64,000 nucleotides of DNA from Cinclus cinclus (GCF_963662255.1 NC_085046.1:143297762-143361761), one strand, 5' to 3'. Counted from the first letter of the stretch, positions 26,039 through 40,405 are shown. Numbers and translations are program-made. Notes: generated by a model from the sequence alone, not told the origin.

Positions 26039-29000
26039 GCTGCCTTTTTTCTCTTGGCATTCATTGTCTCTGGAATTGCTCCTGACGTACTTTCTACGTC
26101 AAATCTGTGGAGTGTAGGGTGTTCCTTTTGTATTACATTCTTCAGCATACTGTTAACCTTTTCTGTCAGCATTTAGAGTTTGCCCTTTCACAGTTCATTG
26201 TCACAATATTTTCCTTCTGGGAGTAACTGTTGGCCATAATATCAAATCTAATTTTGTCCTGATGCCCAATGGAATGTGTGTAACCTTTGTAGATCAGTAT
26301 AATAAATATGATTTTACCAGGACTCAGAGCAGGAGATTAAACTCTATTTTACAGCCATTGCCATTACTAACAAAAGCTCCTTCCAGTCTGACTCCTTCTT
26401 GATTGAGGTGATGACTTGGAAGGCTTTGGCTCTACCTAGGAGATGATTTCTAAATTTGTGCAGTACCATGGCTTCTAATACTGCTCAATTTTGCTGTTTT
26501 GAACAAAGCAGCTCAAATCAAACAAGTACAAGAACATTGTTGAATGTACGTCTCTTGTACATAGAAATGCAGAGACCAAGAGGATTATTTAATATCATGC
26601 ACTAATACAGATGGAGATAAATACAGAATCAGAGATTTATTTATCAAATAAAACATCTAAAAGTAGACAATAGACACAACTTCTCTGCATGCCTGCATTT
26701 ACACCTGAAAGAAGGTATAGAGGAAGAGATATGGTATATAGATGGAGTGACCTAGATGTATAACTAACAAACCTATTTTAGCCCAACATTCCAGGCAATG
26801 GAGTAAGGAATAAACAGGTTTTTAGGGTGTGTTTTTTCTCTTCCTGAGCCACGCAGCAGAATGAAACAGCCCCGTAGCCTTTTGTAAATTTCGTTGGTCT
26901 ATTTTTGCCTATAAAAGCCTTGATCTTGAAAATGTTAGGAAATTAAGTCATTAAATACAGCTAAGGTCTCCAGTGGTGGTGGCAAGAAGAGTTGACAGGA
27001 AAATATGAACACTGAGCTATTTACAAGAATTGAAATTTGAAGCTTATATGAGAAATATGTGCAGGATTGGTAAAGAAGAGGGATTTTAAACTGTTACCAT
27101 TACTCTGAATGGATGCAGTGGAAAAACTGAAAACAAACAAGGAGAAATTACATGAATATTCATCACCTGCTACTGCTTCATCTTTTTAAATTATAAAGCT
27201 TTTGAGAAGTGGAAAAGTTTTATGTATGAACTGGCAGTGGTATATGATGAGAAAAATATCCTGTGCTTTTTAAAATGGGCTTAATTTTCAAATAAAATGA
27301 GAGATGACAGTAGAGAAGCCACGGTGTTGGAAAAGAATTAAGGACAATAAATACAGGAACTTAGTATGAATTCTGTATGAAGAAGTGGCAACTGCCTTGA
27401 CTTTTCCTTCCTCTTAATTTCTTAAATTTCCTGTGAAACTTTTTAGACTAGAGTTTTGACTTATTTGACCATGGAATTTATATTGGAACAGTAAAAACTG
27501 AGTTTATAGTTGCTATTATCTGTGCAACAGCCCATTAATCCCTTCTAGTCATTAGTGAAATCCCTCCCAGTTACTTTCTTCTTATTCTGAAAAGAACTGT
27601 GATACTTCACCAGTTTGTACAATGACATAGATACCCTTGCTGGGGAAATGTAAATTCAGACATACCAGTTTTTGTCTGGTGCATGACAGTGGTGGTATAA
27701 AAGCTGTGACAATTGCCTGTCTTCTGCCTTTTTCCTAGAATCTTAGGTCACTTGAATGGACATTTGTGTTAGGTTGACAGTCACCAGTGCCTCCTGGGCA
27801 AAGCTGGCCCTTGTCAATCAACCTATCACTGAACCTATCTTACCCTCTATATTAAATTTGTTCCCCCTGGAAACCCTGAAGTCCATCAACCAGGTGCATT
27901 CTCTCACAGAAACCTGCTGGAGAGTGAAACTTAGCAGAAATCTTGGAAAACTGGATGTGCTTGGATTGTGTTACAGCAGCCACAGCCGCTGAGCTCTGAA
28001 TGTCTTCAGAATTATGTAGACTGCCTGAAATATCTGTCACAGGCAGTAGAAGGGACTGTCACTTTGCTGTATTCTGCATCTGCTTACAAGCATTTTACTT
28101 CATTGTAATACTAAGAACAGGGGAGGTTATTAAGAGATGCCAAGAGATGTGAATTCAATTACAGTTTATTGCAAAATCCTCAGATATAAAGTAGATTCAC
28201 AAGGTACGAGTACATATTTTGTCCAAGTAATAATGACAAATATAATTGCCCTTTTATAATAAGAATGGCATGAGGAAGAAAGGGGTAAATTGTTTTCTGT
28301 GGCTTTCATGTTCAGAATCAGAAACTCAGGAGCATGAGTGATAAACAAAGCACACTGGAGCTCATACAGAACAAATTTTTAATGAGAAAATATACTTCAA
28401 CTCCTACACATTTGTAGAGAACTTTTTAACAGTTTAATAAGTCAGTGAATAAAAGAGTAGTCATTTAGGGGGGAAAAAGTGTTATATTCAAAAATATAAC
28501 TTGCAACAGTAACCAGCTGGAACTGTAGGCAAAAGAGACTGAAGTCTTTCTTTTCTTCTTCTTCTTATATAGAGTGGCTTTACTTTTTTTTTTAATAATG
28601 ACATAGAAGTTTGTCTTCTGGACTCAAATTAAACACTGATTTTCAGCCAGATATATCATTGGTCAGCATGATAAAAATTTGGTCAACATCAAAGTTTTCC
28701 ATAACCTTTCCACGGCTACATTTTTTAACACAATAAACCACTCAAGTCATGTGCAGCAATAGTGGTTGGTGAAAGAACATTTTGTTACCTGCTTATTTGG
28801 TTTGTGTTGCTGTCACAGCATCACAGTGCTGCTAAATATTATGTTCCTGTTTCATTGCAGAACTTCACAGCTCAGAAAAAATTGTCTTCATTACCTTGAG
28901 GTAATGCTTGTCACAGCTTTTAAACTGTTGTCGTTGTTCATTAAATGAGTACACCCAGGAGCTTGTAGGCACATGCAGGAAGAGAATAGTTCTTCAAATG

Positions 29001-29252
29001 CCACTCCTCTGAGGATGCCCTGGACCCATGCCCAAGAAGACTACCTGGAAGATGCCTGCAGACTCACCTGCTCAGTATAGACAGCACATAGGTGAAGTAT
29101 GCAAACTCAGCTAGAGACACTAACATATTTCAGAACCTAGATCCCATTGAAGTACAGCCCTTACATCCCCTGGACACTGAGTCAGCCTATGTTGGACACA
29201 AGCTGTGTGAAGATGTAGATCTCTCCCTTCTCTTCCCAATACATTCTATTTC
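26039..29252. other. Unique AT-rich sequence, no gene seen
   Basis: Short open frames only. The 78-codon one at 27756-27992 (+) is unrecognised. A TATAAAAG motif near 26910 has no other promoter evidence. No repeat family was noticed. Confidence 0.5.
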
Positions 29253-29355
29253 TCATAGAATAATTTAATCACAGAATCATTAAGGTTGGAAAGGATGTCC
29301 CAGATCACTGAGCCCAGCCATGAACCCAGCATTCCTGGCCCACCAATGCTGCCTG
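29253..29355 (-). mobile_element. CR1 LINE 3' end fragment, minus strand
   Basis: 'catagaat...aatcacagaatcat' followed by 'taaggttggaaaggatgtcc' and a CCAGCCATGAACCCAGCA block is the reverse complement of the CR1 3' tail. It is a short, 5'-truncated relic of about 100 bp. Sequence to its right loses similarity. Confidence 0.88.
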
Positions 29356-30670
29356 GCAGTGAACAGAAAAATGCAACAGGGTCTTTTCTAAAAGGGTAAG
29401 AGGAGAGATAGACCTTATAAAGTGCAGAAAGGCATGCCTAGAGCCACTGCCTTCCTGCACATAGAAATTCATGTTCAGAGAGTTGTAACAGGTAGCAGGC
29501 ATGGTTCTGGCAAGTAGGCTTCCTGTCCTGCACATTGAAACATCTCTTGGAGCTCTCTTGAGATACCTCTAGCCCCAGTAATTTATGGGAAAACATCCCA
29601 ACAGTGTGTGACCAAGTAGCTCTAGGGCTGTCACTTCAAATAAAAAGATGACAGGCTTCAAACTAATGCTGCAAGGCCTCTGTATTGAGGCTTGTCAGGC
29701 TTGCTGTGTCTGGATGTGTCTAGACTGTGCCTTGAGCTTTGGTTTTGATTACAGCAGTTGCCTGGGGAGCACTCCACCTAACTAGTCTTTTTTTTTTTTA
29801 CTTTGTACAAGTGTGTGGCGTAAAGCCTATTGCTAAAATAATTTGGATATATTATCTTTAAGTGGCAGCTGGTGTTAACAAATACTTAATCTCTTTAGAA
29901 TGAAGAATCTATGACTCAAGAATAATGATGTGGTGCAGAGTACAAGTATGAAGAGATATCATAGGCTTTGAAAGCATAAGAAATGGATTATACCAGAGGC
30001 TCTACAGTTATAAAAAGCTCAGCAATGTTCTGTTCCAGACTGTTAAAGGAATGAGACTTCATGAGCTAGGTAAGAAATGTTTTAAGTACAATAAAATTAA
30101 AAAGGATCAAATATCCAATAAAATTTAAATATTCAATAGAAAGTCAGATGAAATGTAGAACTGTAGACCAATAAGGAAAGATAGGATGCAGAGTATATTC
30201 AAAGTATAAAAATTACCTGAATTGAACCCAAGGGAGACAATAAAGAAATTCTCAGCCTCTGCATTGCAGTCTGAATTTTGGGTGCTGAGGATCTGATGCA
30301 ATCTACCCTGCTTCCCTTTTTCTCAATAAAAACTGCTGCCATTGGCTTAAAGACCCAGGAGAACAAAAAAAGTTGAGCAAAACTCATAGGAAATGAGTAA
30401 GTATTAGAAAAAAATGTATATAATGATCTTAATGTTAATTTATTAAGATTTTCCTGTATTGAATACATAATTTGGTCTGTGACTTTGTGAATCACTGCAA
30501 CAATAGCAAGTGTTTCCTCTACTTTTGTTAGATTCTTTTAGACTTTAATTAAGCCAACAATGAATTCTTAACTTTACCTATAAGATGTACTTTTTTTTTT
30601 TTTTTCCCCTGAAACAAAGTTTCTGGTAAAACAGCTGAAAACCGTTTCAGGGTTTCAGTAAGTCATTGTT
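29356..30670. other. Unique AT-rich sequence, no gene seen
   Basis: Only short open frames, none recognised. A T/C run lies near 30590-30608, just upstream of the next LTR. Confidence 0.5.
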
Positions 30671-31248
30671 CTGTCTTTGGCTGGTTTATATTTAATTTTC
30701 TCCATAGTAGCTGATACAAAGCTCTGCTTTGGATTTGTGCTGGACACAGTGTCGATAAAATAGGATGTTTCATTACTGATGAGCAGAGCTTACACAGAGC
30801 CAAGGCCTTTTCTGCTCCTCACCCCACCAGAGAGGAGGCTGGGGGTGCACAAGGAGCTGGGAGGGGACCCAGCCAGGACAACTGACCCCAAATGACCCAA
30901 GGGACATCCCACACCACATGGTGTCATGTTCAGCATATAAAGCTGGGGAAGAAGGAAGATAGGGATATTCAGGGTGGTAGAATTTGTCTTCCCAAGTCAT
31001 CATTTACACATGATGGGGCCCTGCTGTCCTGGAGATGGCTGAACACCTGCCTGCCCATGGGGAGTGATTAATTAATTCCTTGGTTGCTTTGCTTGTGTGC
31101 ACAGCTTTTGCTTTCCTATTAAACTGCCTTTATATGAACTCATGAGTTTTCTCACTTTTACTTTTCCCATTCTCCTTGCCATTCCATCGGGGTGGTTGAA
31201 TGAGCAGCTGCCTGGGGCTTAGTGGTCAGCTGGTGTTAAACCATGACA
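30671..31248 (+). mobile_element. Avian ERV solo LTR, copy 3 (subtype B)
   Basis: Landmarks in order: a decayed start near 'ctgtctttggctgg', 'tccatagtagctga', 'tttggatttgtgctgga', 'gatgagcagagcttacac', 'gggaggggacccagcc', TATAAA at 30936-30941, 'tttgtcttcccaagtc', 'cctgctgtcctggagatgg', 'cctattaaactgc' (poly(A)-signal-like), and the end 'gttaaaccatgaca'. The 'cttcccaagtc...ggagatgg' block is shared with the 40.9-kb copy but absent from copies 1 and 2. About 578 bp, near the length of copy 1 (583 bp). No internal viral sequence flanks it. Confidence 0.92.
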
Positions 31249-34200
31249 ACCACCATGTGAGTATGTAGCCTCACTGAAGATCCGAACTCCCTCATATTTT
31301 GTCCTCCAACAGTCATTCAAATGTCCACCTTCTCAAAAATCATAAACTACAAGGAGTAGAATGGTTCTACAAATCTCTCCCATCCTTCACATGAATCCAC
31401 AGATGATTATTAATGAACTCCACAGTGTACAGGAAGTAAAAGTTAACAGTGTTGGTCACCAAATGCATTGGCCATTTCTCTGTTCCCCATCTTGTTTAGA
31501 AATGTTCCCATTTTAAAATATACCATAGTTCAGACAGCACTAGAGGTGAGCTAGGAATCTGACTGTGCAGACAACATCAGTCTTCCAAGTAAATAAATTA
31601 AAAGATATCCGATAAAGTACTCATGGTCTGAGAAATACTGCCAAGTAAATACATCTTCATAGTAATTAATCAAAACAGAAGTTGTGAAAATGAACCTAAT
31701 CACCAATAGTTGCATCTGTCTGGCAAATTAAACCTAGGAAATGGTTAATAATTTTACACACTGGAGCTGTGCTGCTGCAACATAGGTGACTGCAGCCTGT
31801 GGGGCCTAAGATAAGCAAACTTTATGTTTAGCAAACCAGAAACAGTGGGGTAGCTGCAATTCTGCTCCTCGCAGGCAGCTCGTACACAACCAGGACACGT
31901 GGGTTTTGCAGCTAACCTGCCACATGTCGGTAAGTGCTGGGTGTTGTTAGATGAGAGTAATTTGAAGACAGACAAAATAAGTGACAGATTTTAATTTGAA
32001 CTCTATCTAATAATATGGATAGTCAGAGAAAGAGAGAGGTATAGTCTCTCTGAAGAGAAGAATAAGGCCGATATCTGAAATAAGTATTTCTTTGGTGAAT
32101 TCAGTTCAGAGATGGAAAATTGTCTCTGTAAGATAAGGGGAATGGCCAGCTGAGGAATGGTTAAAATGGTGACATGAGAGAAAGAAAATTAACTCTCCAT
32201 TATGTTGGATAACAGACAACTTGGTTACCCTGATAGGTAGGTAAATGTGGGGAGCAGACAACCCTCTGCATAGTCACATCTGAAACCTCTGGTCTCCCAC
32301 AGCAGTTAATCCACAAGTCCCACAAACTGCCCATGGATGCAACTGACTGTTGGCTCTATCAAGAGATAGGGAAATGTAGTTCAAATCAATTTCGTTTTAC
32401 TTTGGTTTTCCACTTAACTGTGGAAGGTGGTTGGTAACAGAATTCCTGAGAGGTAGACAGGTGGGATTTTTTAAAGGAAATAGTTGAGTCATCCACAACA
32501 GTGCAGAAGAAAATGGGAATCCCTGTCTGTAATCTCATTCCTCCAACTTTCTTACATTTACAAACAGCCATCATGATTTCAGCTGATTCCTCCTCTTGCT
32601 GCCAGTCTAGTCTGGGCTGGAAGAAGCAAGAAGTGCTGAGTAGTCCCTTTGCCAGTTTCTCTCAGGCTATGCAGTTTCTTGAAAGCAGGGAAAAAGACTG
32701 AGTAATCCTGAATGCAGACTAGCTCCTTGTACATGAAGGTTGCTTTCTAAAGTGGTACTATTTAGGTGCGGGGAAAAGGAGGTGGAGCTGACAACCCAAT
32801 GTGGCAACATCCTTAAGTAGTGTCAGATATGTAATCATACACCCTCTGCACACTTTCTACGTCAGGGCAATTCTCAGTATAACACCTGTGACTGGGTTCT
32901 ATTTTTGTGAAACTTCAGCAGTTTAGTGGAGTAAAATGCTCCAAGGAACCTCCTCCAAGGATAACATTAATGTTCAAGTTAGGCTAATAATTGCTTTATA
33001 TGGCTTTCAAAGTAGGCTTCCTCAGAAATACTCCTTGGTTTGTTTCTGAGTGTGAACTCCCTTTTAAACTCAACGAAAAAGATACAAATCACCCAGCAAA
33101 ATGATTAAAGAATGAGGCAATGATTTTGGAATCCTCATTGACAAAAGTGATATAGGAAGGTTTTTCAGTAGCACCACATGATAAATAGGCGAAGGAGAAG
33201 CTTCAGTTTGTCATGTGTTTATTTTTAAAGATGACCATGACATCAGTTTAGCAGTGGGTCTGCCAAAGTTTGTGGTTACATGCTTTACTTTGCAATAGGA
33301 AAGTCAGTTTATTTCCTGTTGATTAACAGGGAAGGACAGAGGAATGATTCTGCCATTGTCTTGAGAAAAACATAGATATGCCAAATTTCCATTTTCTATT
33401 TTTACTTCATGGGTATCACTTTAAGCTTGATTTCTTCAGCTGGTTCTGGCTTGTAGCTGATGAATCCCATTAATACCACCATTGCCAGTCCAACCATTTC
33501 TCAACCCTGAATGAGACTCTTATTATCAAAATAATTTTTAAAGGTACAATAAATTTGCATTTTTTACATTTTTTCAAGGTATTGAATCTTGAGGTAATTA
33601 TTTGGATCGTATTTTCAAGATCTTCCCATAATCCAGAAGACTACAGCTTATTTTTTAATGTCTGCTAATATTTCTATTAAAGAACCAAAATATAATACAC
33701 ATGTTGAATCTATGGCAATAAAATATCAAGAGTTGACAAAAATTATTCTTTTACTTTTTTTTCCTTCTCTTTTTCTGCAGAGAATCTATAATAGATAGAG
33801 CTGTGTCAAAACCTTCAGTCTTAATTCATTATTTGCTTCCAGTCTGATATTACATTTCCCAGGGTAAGACATAGCAATAGAGGTCAGAATCCAACCCTTC
33901 ATTTCTCCCACAAAAACAACAAAACCCCATGATTTAAGATATTTGGGGAGATAATGCACAAATCTTTCACTTCACAATCCCTGAAAAGGACTCCCCAGTG
34001 GAAGAGAGGGGCAGGGCTGTGTTTTGTTAAGAGTTTTCAGCACCAAAATCCAGACCTGTCAGGGAAATCCATCAATGAAGTTTGGTGTTAATGCATTAGG
34101 GTTTGCAGGGTGGAGGACAAAAGAAGCCTATCAATGGATAGACTCTCAGATATTTAAATGGCCATCCACATATGCTTTTTTATAATTTTATAGTTCTAAT

Positions 34201-34911
34201 CTCATGCTGGTTTTTTACCACTTTGAACTACAGAGACATATTCTGCATTCATTTTTACCTGTAAAATTTTATTGAAGTGATTGGACAGACTTGAACAGAC
34301 CAATGAGAATATTTTCACTGAAATATAGAACAATGTCAGTTAAGCATAACTTTTATTATTTGGGTGTTTTAAAATAATGGATGTATTTGCCTGGAAGAAT
34401 CTTGTTCACCTAAGTTTTGAACAAATAAATTACTTGAAAAGAACAAGGGAATAATATCCTCAAAATACCCTAAATCTAGGAACACACAAGTCTGAAGTGT
34501 TTGGATTATTCTTGTCATATAAATAGTTCAGGTAATATCCATCAAATAATCTAATGATAAACAAAATGTGCCATAAACCCAGGTGTTAGATGTTACAGGC
34601 AAGGCAGCAAGAAATTATTGCAATCATAAAGGCTCCAAACAGATGTGGGAAAATGCAATTTGGCTTGCTTTTGGCTATAGAAAATAAACGGATGTGGTAA
34701 AACTAGCTGAATAATTCAAGTGTTTACTCAGTAATAAGAAGCAACAAATTGATTAACAAGAGCACAGGAAGCAGTAAGTATATGCAGCAGGTTTAATGAA
34801 ACTGGATTCTTTTTGGCAGCTCTGCTGAGTGGTACTTGACACTGAAGTCAATATTTAACTTTGAAATCTGTGTTGTTTGCACTTATTTATACAGAAATTT
34901 TGTCCATAGCA
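31249..34911. other. Unique AT-rich sequence, no gene seen
   Basis: Only short unrecognised open frames of 62-73 codons. No LINE, LTR, microsatellite or RNA gene was seen. Confidence 0.5.
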
Positions 34912-34970
34912 GGTAGGTTGGAGTGGATTAAAGATCTCTTCCAACCCAAAGCTTTCTGTGACTCTAAATA
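34912..34970 (+). mobile_element. CR1 LINE 3' tail scrap, plus strand
   Basis: 'ggttggagtggatta...gatctcttccaacccaaa' followed by 'tttctgtgactcta' matches the last ~60 bp of CR1 in sense orientation. Nothing upstream is recognisably CR1, so it is a severely 5'-truncated copy or a remnant. Confidence 0.75.
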
Positions 34971-37618
34971 AAGCAGAGATACATAGCAGAATTCATATCT
35001 TAAGAAGAATATAACTTTTTGTCAGCATATAATTGTCTCTTGCAGCATTAACATTTTTTATGCATTGGTCAGTACAAGGTCCTCACCGACCAACAGACAA
35101 TATACATTATTTTCTGATGTTTCTCTTCCCACAACTACTGTACTTCCACATTCTTGAAAAACTCAAATTGGTTGCTGGAATCAGCTAACTCATCTTGGTT
35201 TTGTTGAGTAAAACCCTTAAATTTCACTGCAAAAGACACGGTCTTAAAAATAATTTTAAGTGAAAAAATGGAGTTTTTTCAATAAAATACCTCCAAAGGT
35301 ATGTTCTCTAGTGGGCTTAAAATTCTTTGAGGAGAGGAAGCTTCAGACCCTGAGAGATTTGCTGCTCCCCAGAAGGGTAGGAATGCCCCAGAAGAGCTTG
35401 GCTTGGTGAGACAGAAGCCCAGACGCTGTGCAGGAGTGGAGGCTCGCGCTGCACACCCTGGGGAGCTGCCTGGGACATGATGTCCTTGAGAATCCAGTGT
35501 CCACAAGGAGCCCACAGCATGGCCAGTCAAACAACCAGCACAACTAGGAGTGTGACTTTGAGTGAGCTTTTTCCCCTAAATAACCAACATTTCACTCCTG
35601 CCTTTGATCAACTGCTCTCATTATACCTAAATTGCTTCTTGTGTTGGAATATTTGGCACACTGTGTGACAGCTCAACAGGAAGCAAGTTCACAATTTACA
35701 GAGTGGCCTTCATATTTAAGCAACTAACAACTTAAAATTCTGGTTTGAGTTAATGAAGATATAGTAAAGAAAGTAAGTGGGGATTAGGGATAGATTCACT
35801 TGATCATTAAACATCTATGATGATCAGATAATCCACTTTGTCAGCTTCATTGGCTACCCTGACTATATGCCAGTAACCACCATGTGAGCCCAGGAAATTT
35901 TCTGCTGTGTGGTACCTACATGGCTGGGTTTGACAAAAGGTCAGTGTGGGGGTGGAGCTACATCTAAACTCTGACCCACCCTTCATTTATGGGTGAAAAC
36001 TCAGGTCAAACAGGTCGTTCCTGATTTTACAGCTGCATGTAAAAAAGGCTGGATGATATTTATCTCTTGCAAAGCCTGTGATTGGAAATTCATCTTTGGA
36101 GAAGGTTTAAAAGGTCTCACTGGTCTCACTCTGTTTCATGCAGAGAGACATATGTTTTAGCCCAATCACCAAATTATCATCAAATTTCATCTACCTCAAA
36201 AACTGGAGTACTGAGGACTGCCAAGTAGGTAGATCAGGAAGTGTTTGATGAAGGAGAGCCAGGTAGAAACAGCATTTATCAATAGTTCCTGGGGTAATGT
36301 TGGTCTTGAAAGGAAGAATTTTAAGGTCCTCAAAACAAGTTCTCTTAATCTTAAAATGTGGTGTTTTAAGCAGCAAATAGAAGGATTATTATATCAATAA
36401 AGACTTATTATGAAACACTTGTGAGAGAAATAACAAAAGCCAAAGATGACTCTTCCCAGCCCGGCCCTTCTTCCTTTATAGGTATTCTGTGGTCAATGTA
36501 CTTATGTAACTTTACTGTCTTGCATCTTTAAAAATGCATCTGTGAATATTAAGATATAGATTGACTTTATAATTTGGCTTGATGTGACATGGTAAATGGA
36601 TCATTACACACCTTGCTTTGACAGGGAAACCTGCTATGCAGCTTGGAAAGGTCGTGCACAGCTAAATGTTGGTTCTGAAAGGCTTGAGTAAAGACTCGGG
36701 AGGATTAGTGGGAATAGTATAGACTGTATGGTCAGCAAAATGGAAAAACTGATAAACCCACAGATCTGTATGAGAATGAGCAGAGTCCTTAGAGATGAAG
36801 CACTTAAAATGTCATTTTCTAGTTTACTAGATTTGTAGTTGAATAAAAGCTTACTGGGATTTTTAAGCAGGCACTAAATCAAGTTTGAGACAACATTCTT
36901 TAAATAGGAAGTGATATGAGTGGTGTTTTTTCTATTCCTGTTGCCTTCTGTCTACTGGAAAAAGAAAAGTTGAAGTATATATTGATAAATCCCCTCTTCT
37001 GAATTGCATTTGTATGGACAACAGAAACACACACATTTGTTTGAAAAATACAATTATTTTGAAAAAATAAATTGAAAAAATGCTATGGAGTTCCACACCC
37101 TTTAACAATTTCACAATGAAATTCTCTAACTTATAAACTCAGTTGTCATTATTATTGTTTTTCTTAAATTTGGACAGAAGTATTGATTCTGGTGTTTCCA
37201 CAGCTTTGTAAGATATTTCCTCTTTTATTTCTTTTTCCACCATCAGCACCAAAGGTTCATAAAGACATGATCAACACATTTATGCCCTCGGGGATTTTTT
37301 TTTCTTACTAAGCCTCTGCAGTAACTAACTGAAAAGCAGACACATGTTTTTCTGTTGTTCTTTTCAATACATTGATCATTTATATGCCAAAAAACTTCTT
37401 GTCAGAAGAATACTGAGATAATGCCATAATTCCTTTGAGATCCTGCAAAACATAATCTGCTGTGCAGAAAAGACTGTTCTATAATAGTGTTTTCTAAATT
37501 AAGCTGCTTCTGGATGTAGCAATAATAATAATGAAGGGTTTCTCCTTAATTAAATATATATTATTCTGATTTTCTTTTGTCTTTTCATCATTTACTGTTT
37601 CCTTCTATCCTTTCTACT
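34971..37618. other. Unique sequence with a GC-richer patch
   Basis: 35320-35535 is clearly GC-richer than its surroundings. It is open in three frames on the minus strand and partly on the plus strand, with no recognised protein and no clear splice sites. This pattern points to composition, not coding. The rest is AT-rich with nothing recognised. Confidence 0.45.
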
Positions 37619-37690
37619 AATCACAGAATTATAATTAAGGTTGGGAAAGCTGTAGGCAACGTAATCTAAGTTTCCATCCCATATAAGATT
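37619..37690 (-). mobile_element. Probable CR1 3' tail scrap, minus strand
   Basis: 'aatcacagaattataattaa' then 'ggttgggaaagctgtaggca' resembles the reverse complement of the CR1 3' end. It is diverged and short, and similarity stops within about 70 bp. Confidence 0.6.
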
Positions 37691-39825
37691 TACATGTTGA
37701 AGAAATAATTTGATCAGACATAAATCCAGTTGCATTTTAAAATTCATATTCATTCACACCTCAGAGTTAATGGAAGGACTTTTTATCAGCTGACACCTGA
37801 TTTTAAGGTCTTTAAGTATTAGTGGAAAATGTAAAATCTGTATTATTTGTTTTAGGACGGTCATAGTGAAACCAGCCTAACACAACCTCACAGATCTGAG
37901 TTAAAGAGCACTACTAAGAATAGTAGTTAAAAATTAGAAACTAACAAACTAACCAGGCAAACAAGCAAGAAAAAACCCAAACAACAACAACAATGACAAC
38001 AAAGAAATTCCACAGTCCCAAATACCTGAAACTACTTTACCAATTTGGTCAGATGGTACAAGTCTGATTGTCTTTAATGTCTTTATTCTAATTGTACAGA
38101 ACTAAAATAATCAGGTTGCCATATGTTCTACCTGTATTTTGTGAATGGGGAGGACACCTGAATCAGAACCAGTATTGTGTGATTGCCTGACTATGCAAAG
38201 AGAAGAGCAGAACTAAGATGTAATATTCACTTTTCACTCCTAGACTTCTGAAATAGCTATTTAATGAGGGATAGAATATTATTTCTATCTTGCATCTTCC
38301 TATTTTAATTCTTTTGCATTACTGAAACTATTGCTGTGTCTGTTCCATCCTAAACCATATATTGGGACAATCATCACTTCTGCTCTCAGCCTCTTTTTTC
38401 TCCAGTACTTGTTCTTAGGACTTTTTTCTGTGTAGAGATGGACTCACAGTCACTCACATGGCATTTCCAGGATATTAGTGAAGATGTCAAGAGGAGAAAT
38501 AGTTGTTCCATCCTTAAATTCACATTGCTGGGTACTCTGGTATAACCCAACTTTAGTCTGTTATTTGAATTTTTTAAACAATCTTTAAGCATTTGTCAAT
38601 CATCAATCACCTATGTTCTCATGTCTACCCCTTTCCTGACTCCCCTCTCTGCACAACTTTTTTAAGTTCTGAATAAAAAACAAATCAGCATGCATGTACT
38701 CATTATCCTCCTTTTGTAACTTCTCTGAAATTCTCCACCATGATTCAGGGTTGACATCTGTGAAAGCACTGACAACTCCAGTATCTCTTTTCCTTCAGTT
38801 TGCCACCAGATATTATTGGTCATTTCACCTCATTTGCTAAAATAAAGGTAATTTTAGCATATTTCCCAACCAATTGAGTCTCTATGGCTGTGTAGCATTC
38901 CTGCTGCTCTATCAGCCTTTTCTCTTTGTGCACCAGTCTGCTGGTTTTCTCTTTTCAAAGTCTTCCTTTAAACTCCCTTTGTTTCATTAGATTGATGTGT
39001 TTTAGCTGGACACAGAAGTAAGTGCATAGAAAGGTTCATTAATAAGTACTCAAACAACTTCTGGGGATAAGACATATAAGCATTGAGTATGGATTATATT
39101 TCCACTTTATGTGAACTATAGTGCAATCAATCCATCAGGGCCTAGAGGAAAGAAGGCAAAGTTACTGATCTGAAGAAATGGCTATGATGGAATAGAGAGT
39201 TCATAGCAATGACACAAGGTTTAGAAGGCACCTTGAACTGTTGTGTCTGTTTGATCTCCCTTTCAGAGCAAAAAGTAAATCCTGAAGAAATTAGGGGTAT
39301 GCTTGGTAATAGCTCTAAACATATATTTTGTTTGCAATATAGGTTTGCTTGAACTGGTATGCAGCATTTTGAGTCACACAGTTTCAGGCAATAATTTTTA
39401 GAGGCAAGGACATTTATATTAAAAAATAGGACAGTGTCAGAGGAGGGTTATCAGGAATCTCAAAATATTTATAAATGTTTTACATGTACATACCTGCAGA
39501 GGCAAGTAGAAAGAGGTGAAGGAGATAAACAGCCAGGTGATAAACTACACTATCATCTGCTTTCAAGAGTTCTGAACTGAGAGTTGTAATTCACTACCCT
39601 CTTTAGAACTGCAATTCTCAAGGTTGGATGAGCTTTTCTTCCACAGCTGATCTCCACAATTAATTCAGAATATGACTTTCATGGCTGACAACCCAAAACA
39701 TTGCATGCTACGGGTTTTGCACAGATATTGCCTGAACCATGCTCACATGGGATCTGCAAGAACATCTTTCTGGCACAGATAATAAATGGGTCTTTTCTAC
39801 TTACTGCACCTGCTAATTACAGAGT
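37691..39825. other. Unique AT-rich sequence, no gene seen
   Basis: One 68-codon minus-strand open frame (38386-38592) is not recognised. There is a short CAA-rich patch near 37978-38000. No other feature was seen. Confidence 0.5.
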
Positions 39826-39927
39826 ACAGAGTCAGGTACTCCTTAAATAGGCAGACTACTACAGCTTACTAGGGCTCAGAACAGAGTCAGGAGCTCCTGA
39901 AATAGACTGCTGGGTAACTACAGCTGT
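39826..39927. repeat. Imperfect ~55-bp tandem duplication
   Basis: Two adjacent copies share ACAGAGTCAGG, then TACTCCTTAAATAG or AGCTCCTGAAATAG, then a CTACAGCT-type end. The copies start near 39826 and 39881. They differ at several bases, so the duplication is not recent. Confidence 0.75.
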
Positions 39928-40405
39928 CTGATGTGAAAGCATTAACCTTGTTCTGCTGCAGTTACGTCTTTCTTGGCACACCGGCAGGGTTTACTGTACA
40001 CAAGCACTGAGGGCAGAGCTGTTTCCTTGGTTTTAATGCAATTGCAAATTAATAGAAAGGAATGCAAAGTCCAACCTGCTGTGTATATTTATCATGAGGA
40101 CTAGGCCTTTTGGATTCACTAAAATAGTTTAGATTGCATGTGTTTCCACTTGAATTGGAACAGGAAGACTTCTATTACACTGTCAAAGCATTATTTTTAC
40201 AAACCTTCTTGTTTATTAGTCTTCTTCAACATGCACATAATGTCAATTTAGCCTGTTTGTATTCCACCTACTGTTATGTGAAACTATTTCAAGGATGGAG
40301 TGAATTTCAAATAAAATATGCATGAAATTGTCTTCTTTCTCTCATTAACAGTAATAGCACTTACAGCAAATTATTTCCCATCCAATGCAATTTCTTTTTT
40401 TTTTA

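Noticed and set aside
26905..26920. TATAAAAG motif as a promoter
   Set aside because: There is no CpG-rich context, no initiator or downstream exon, and such motifs are frequent by chance in AT-rich DNA.
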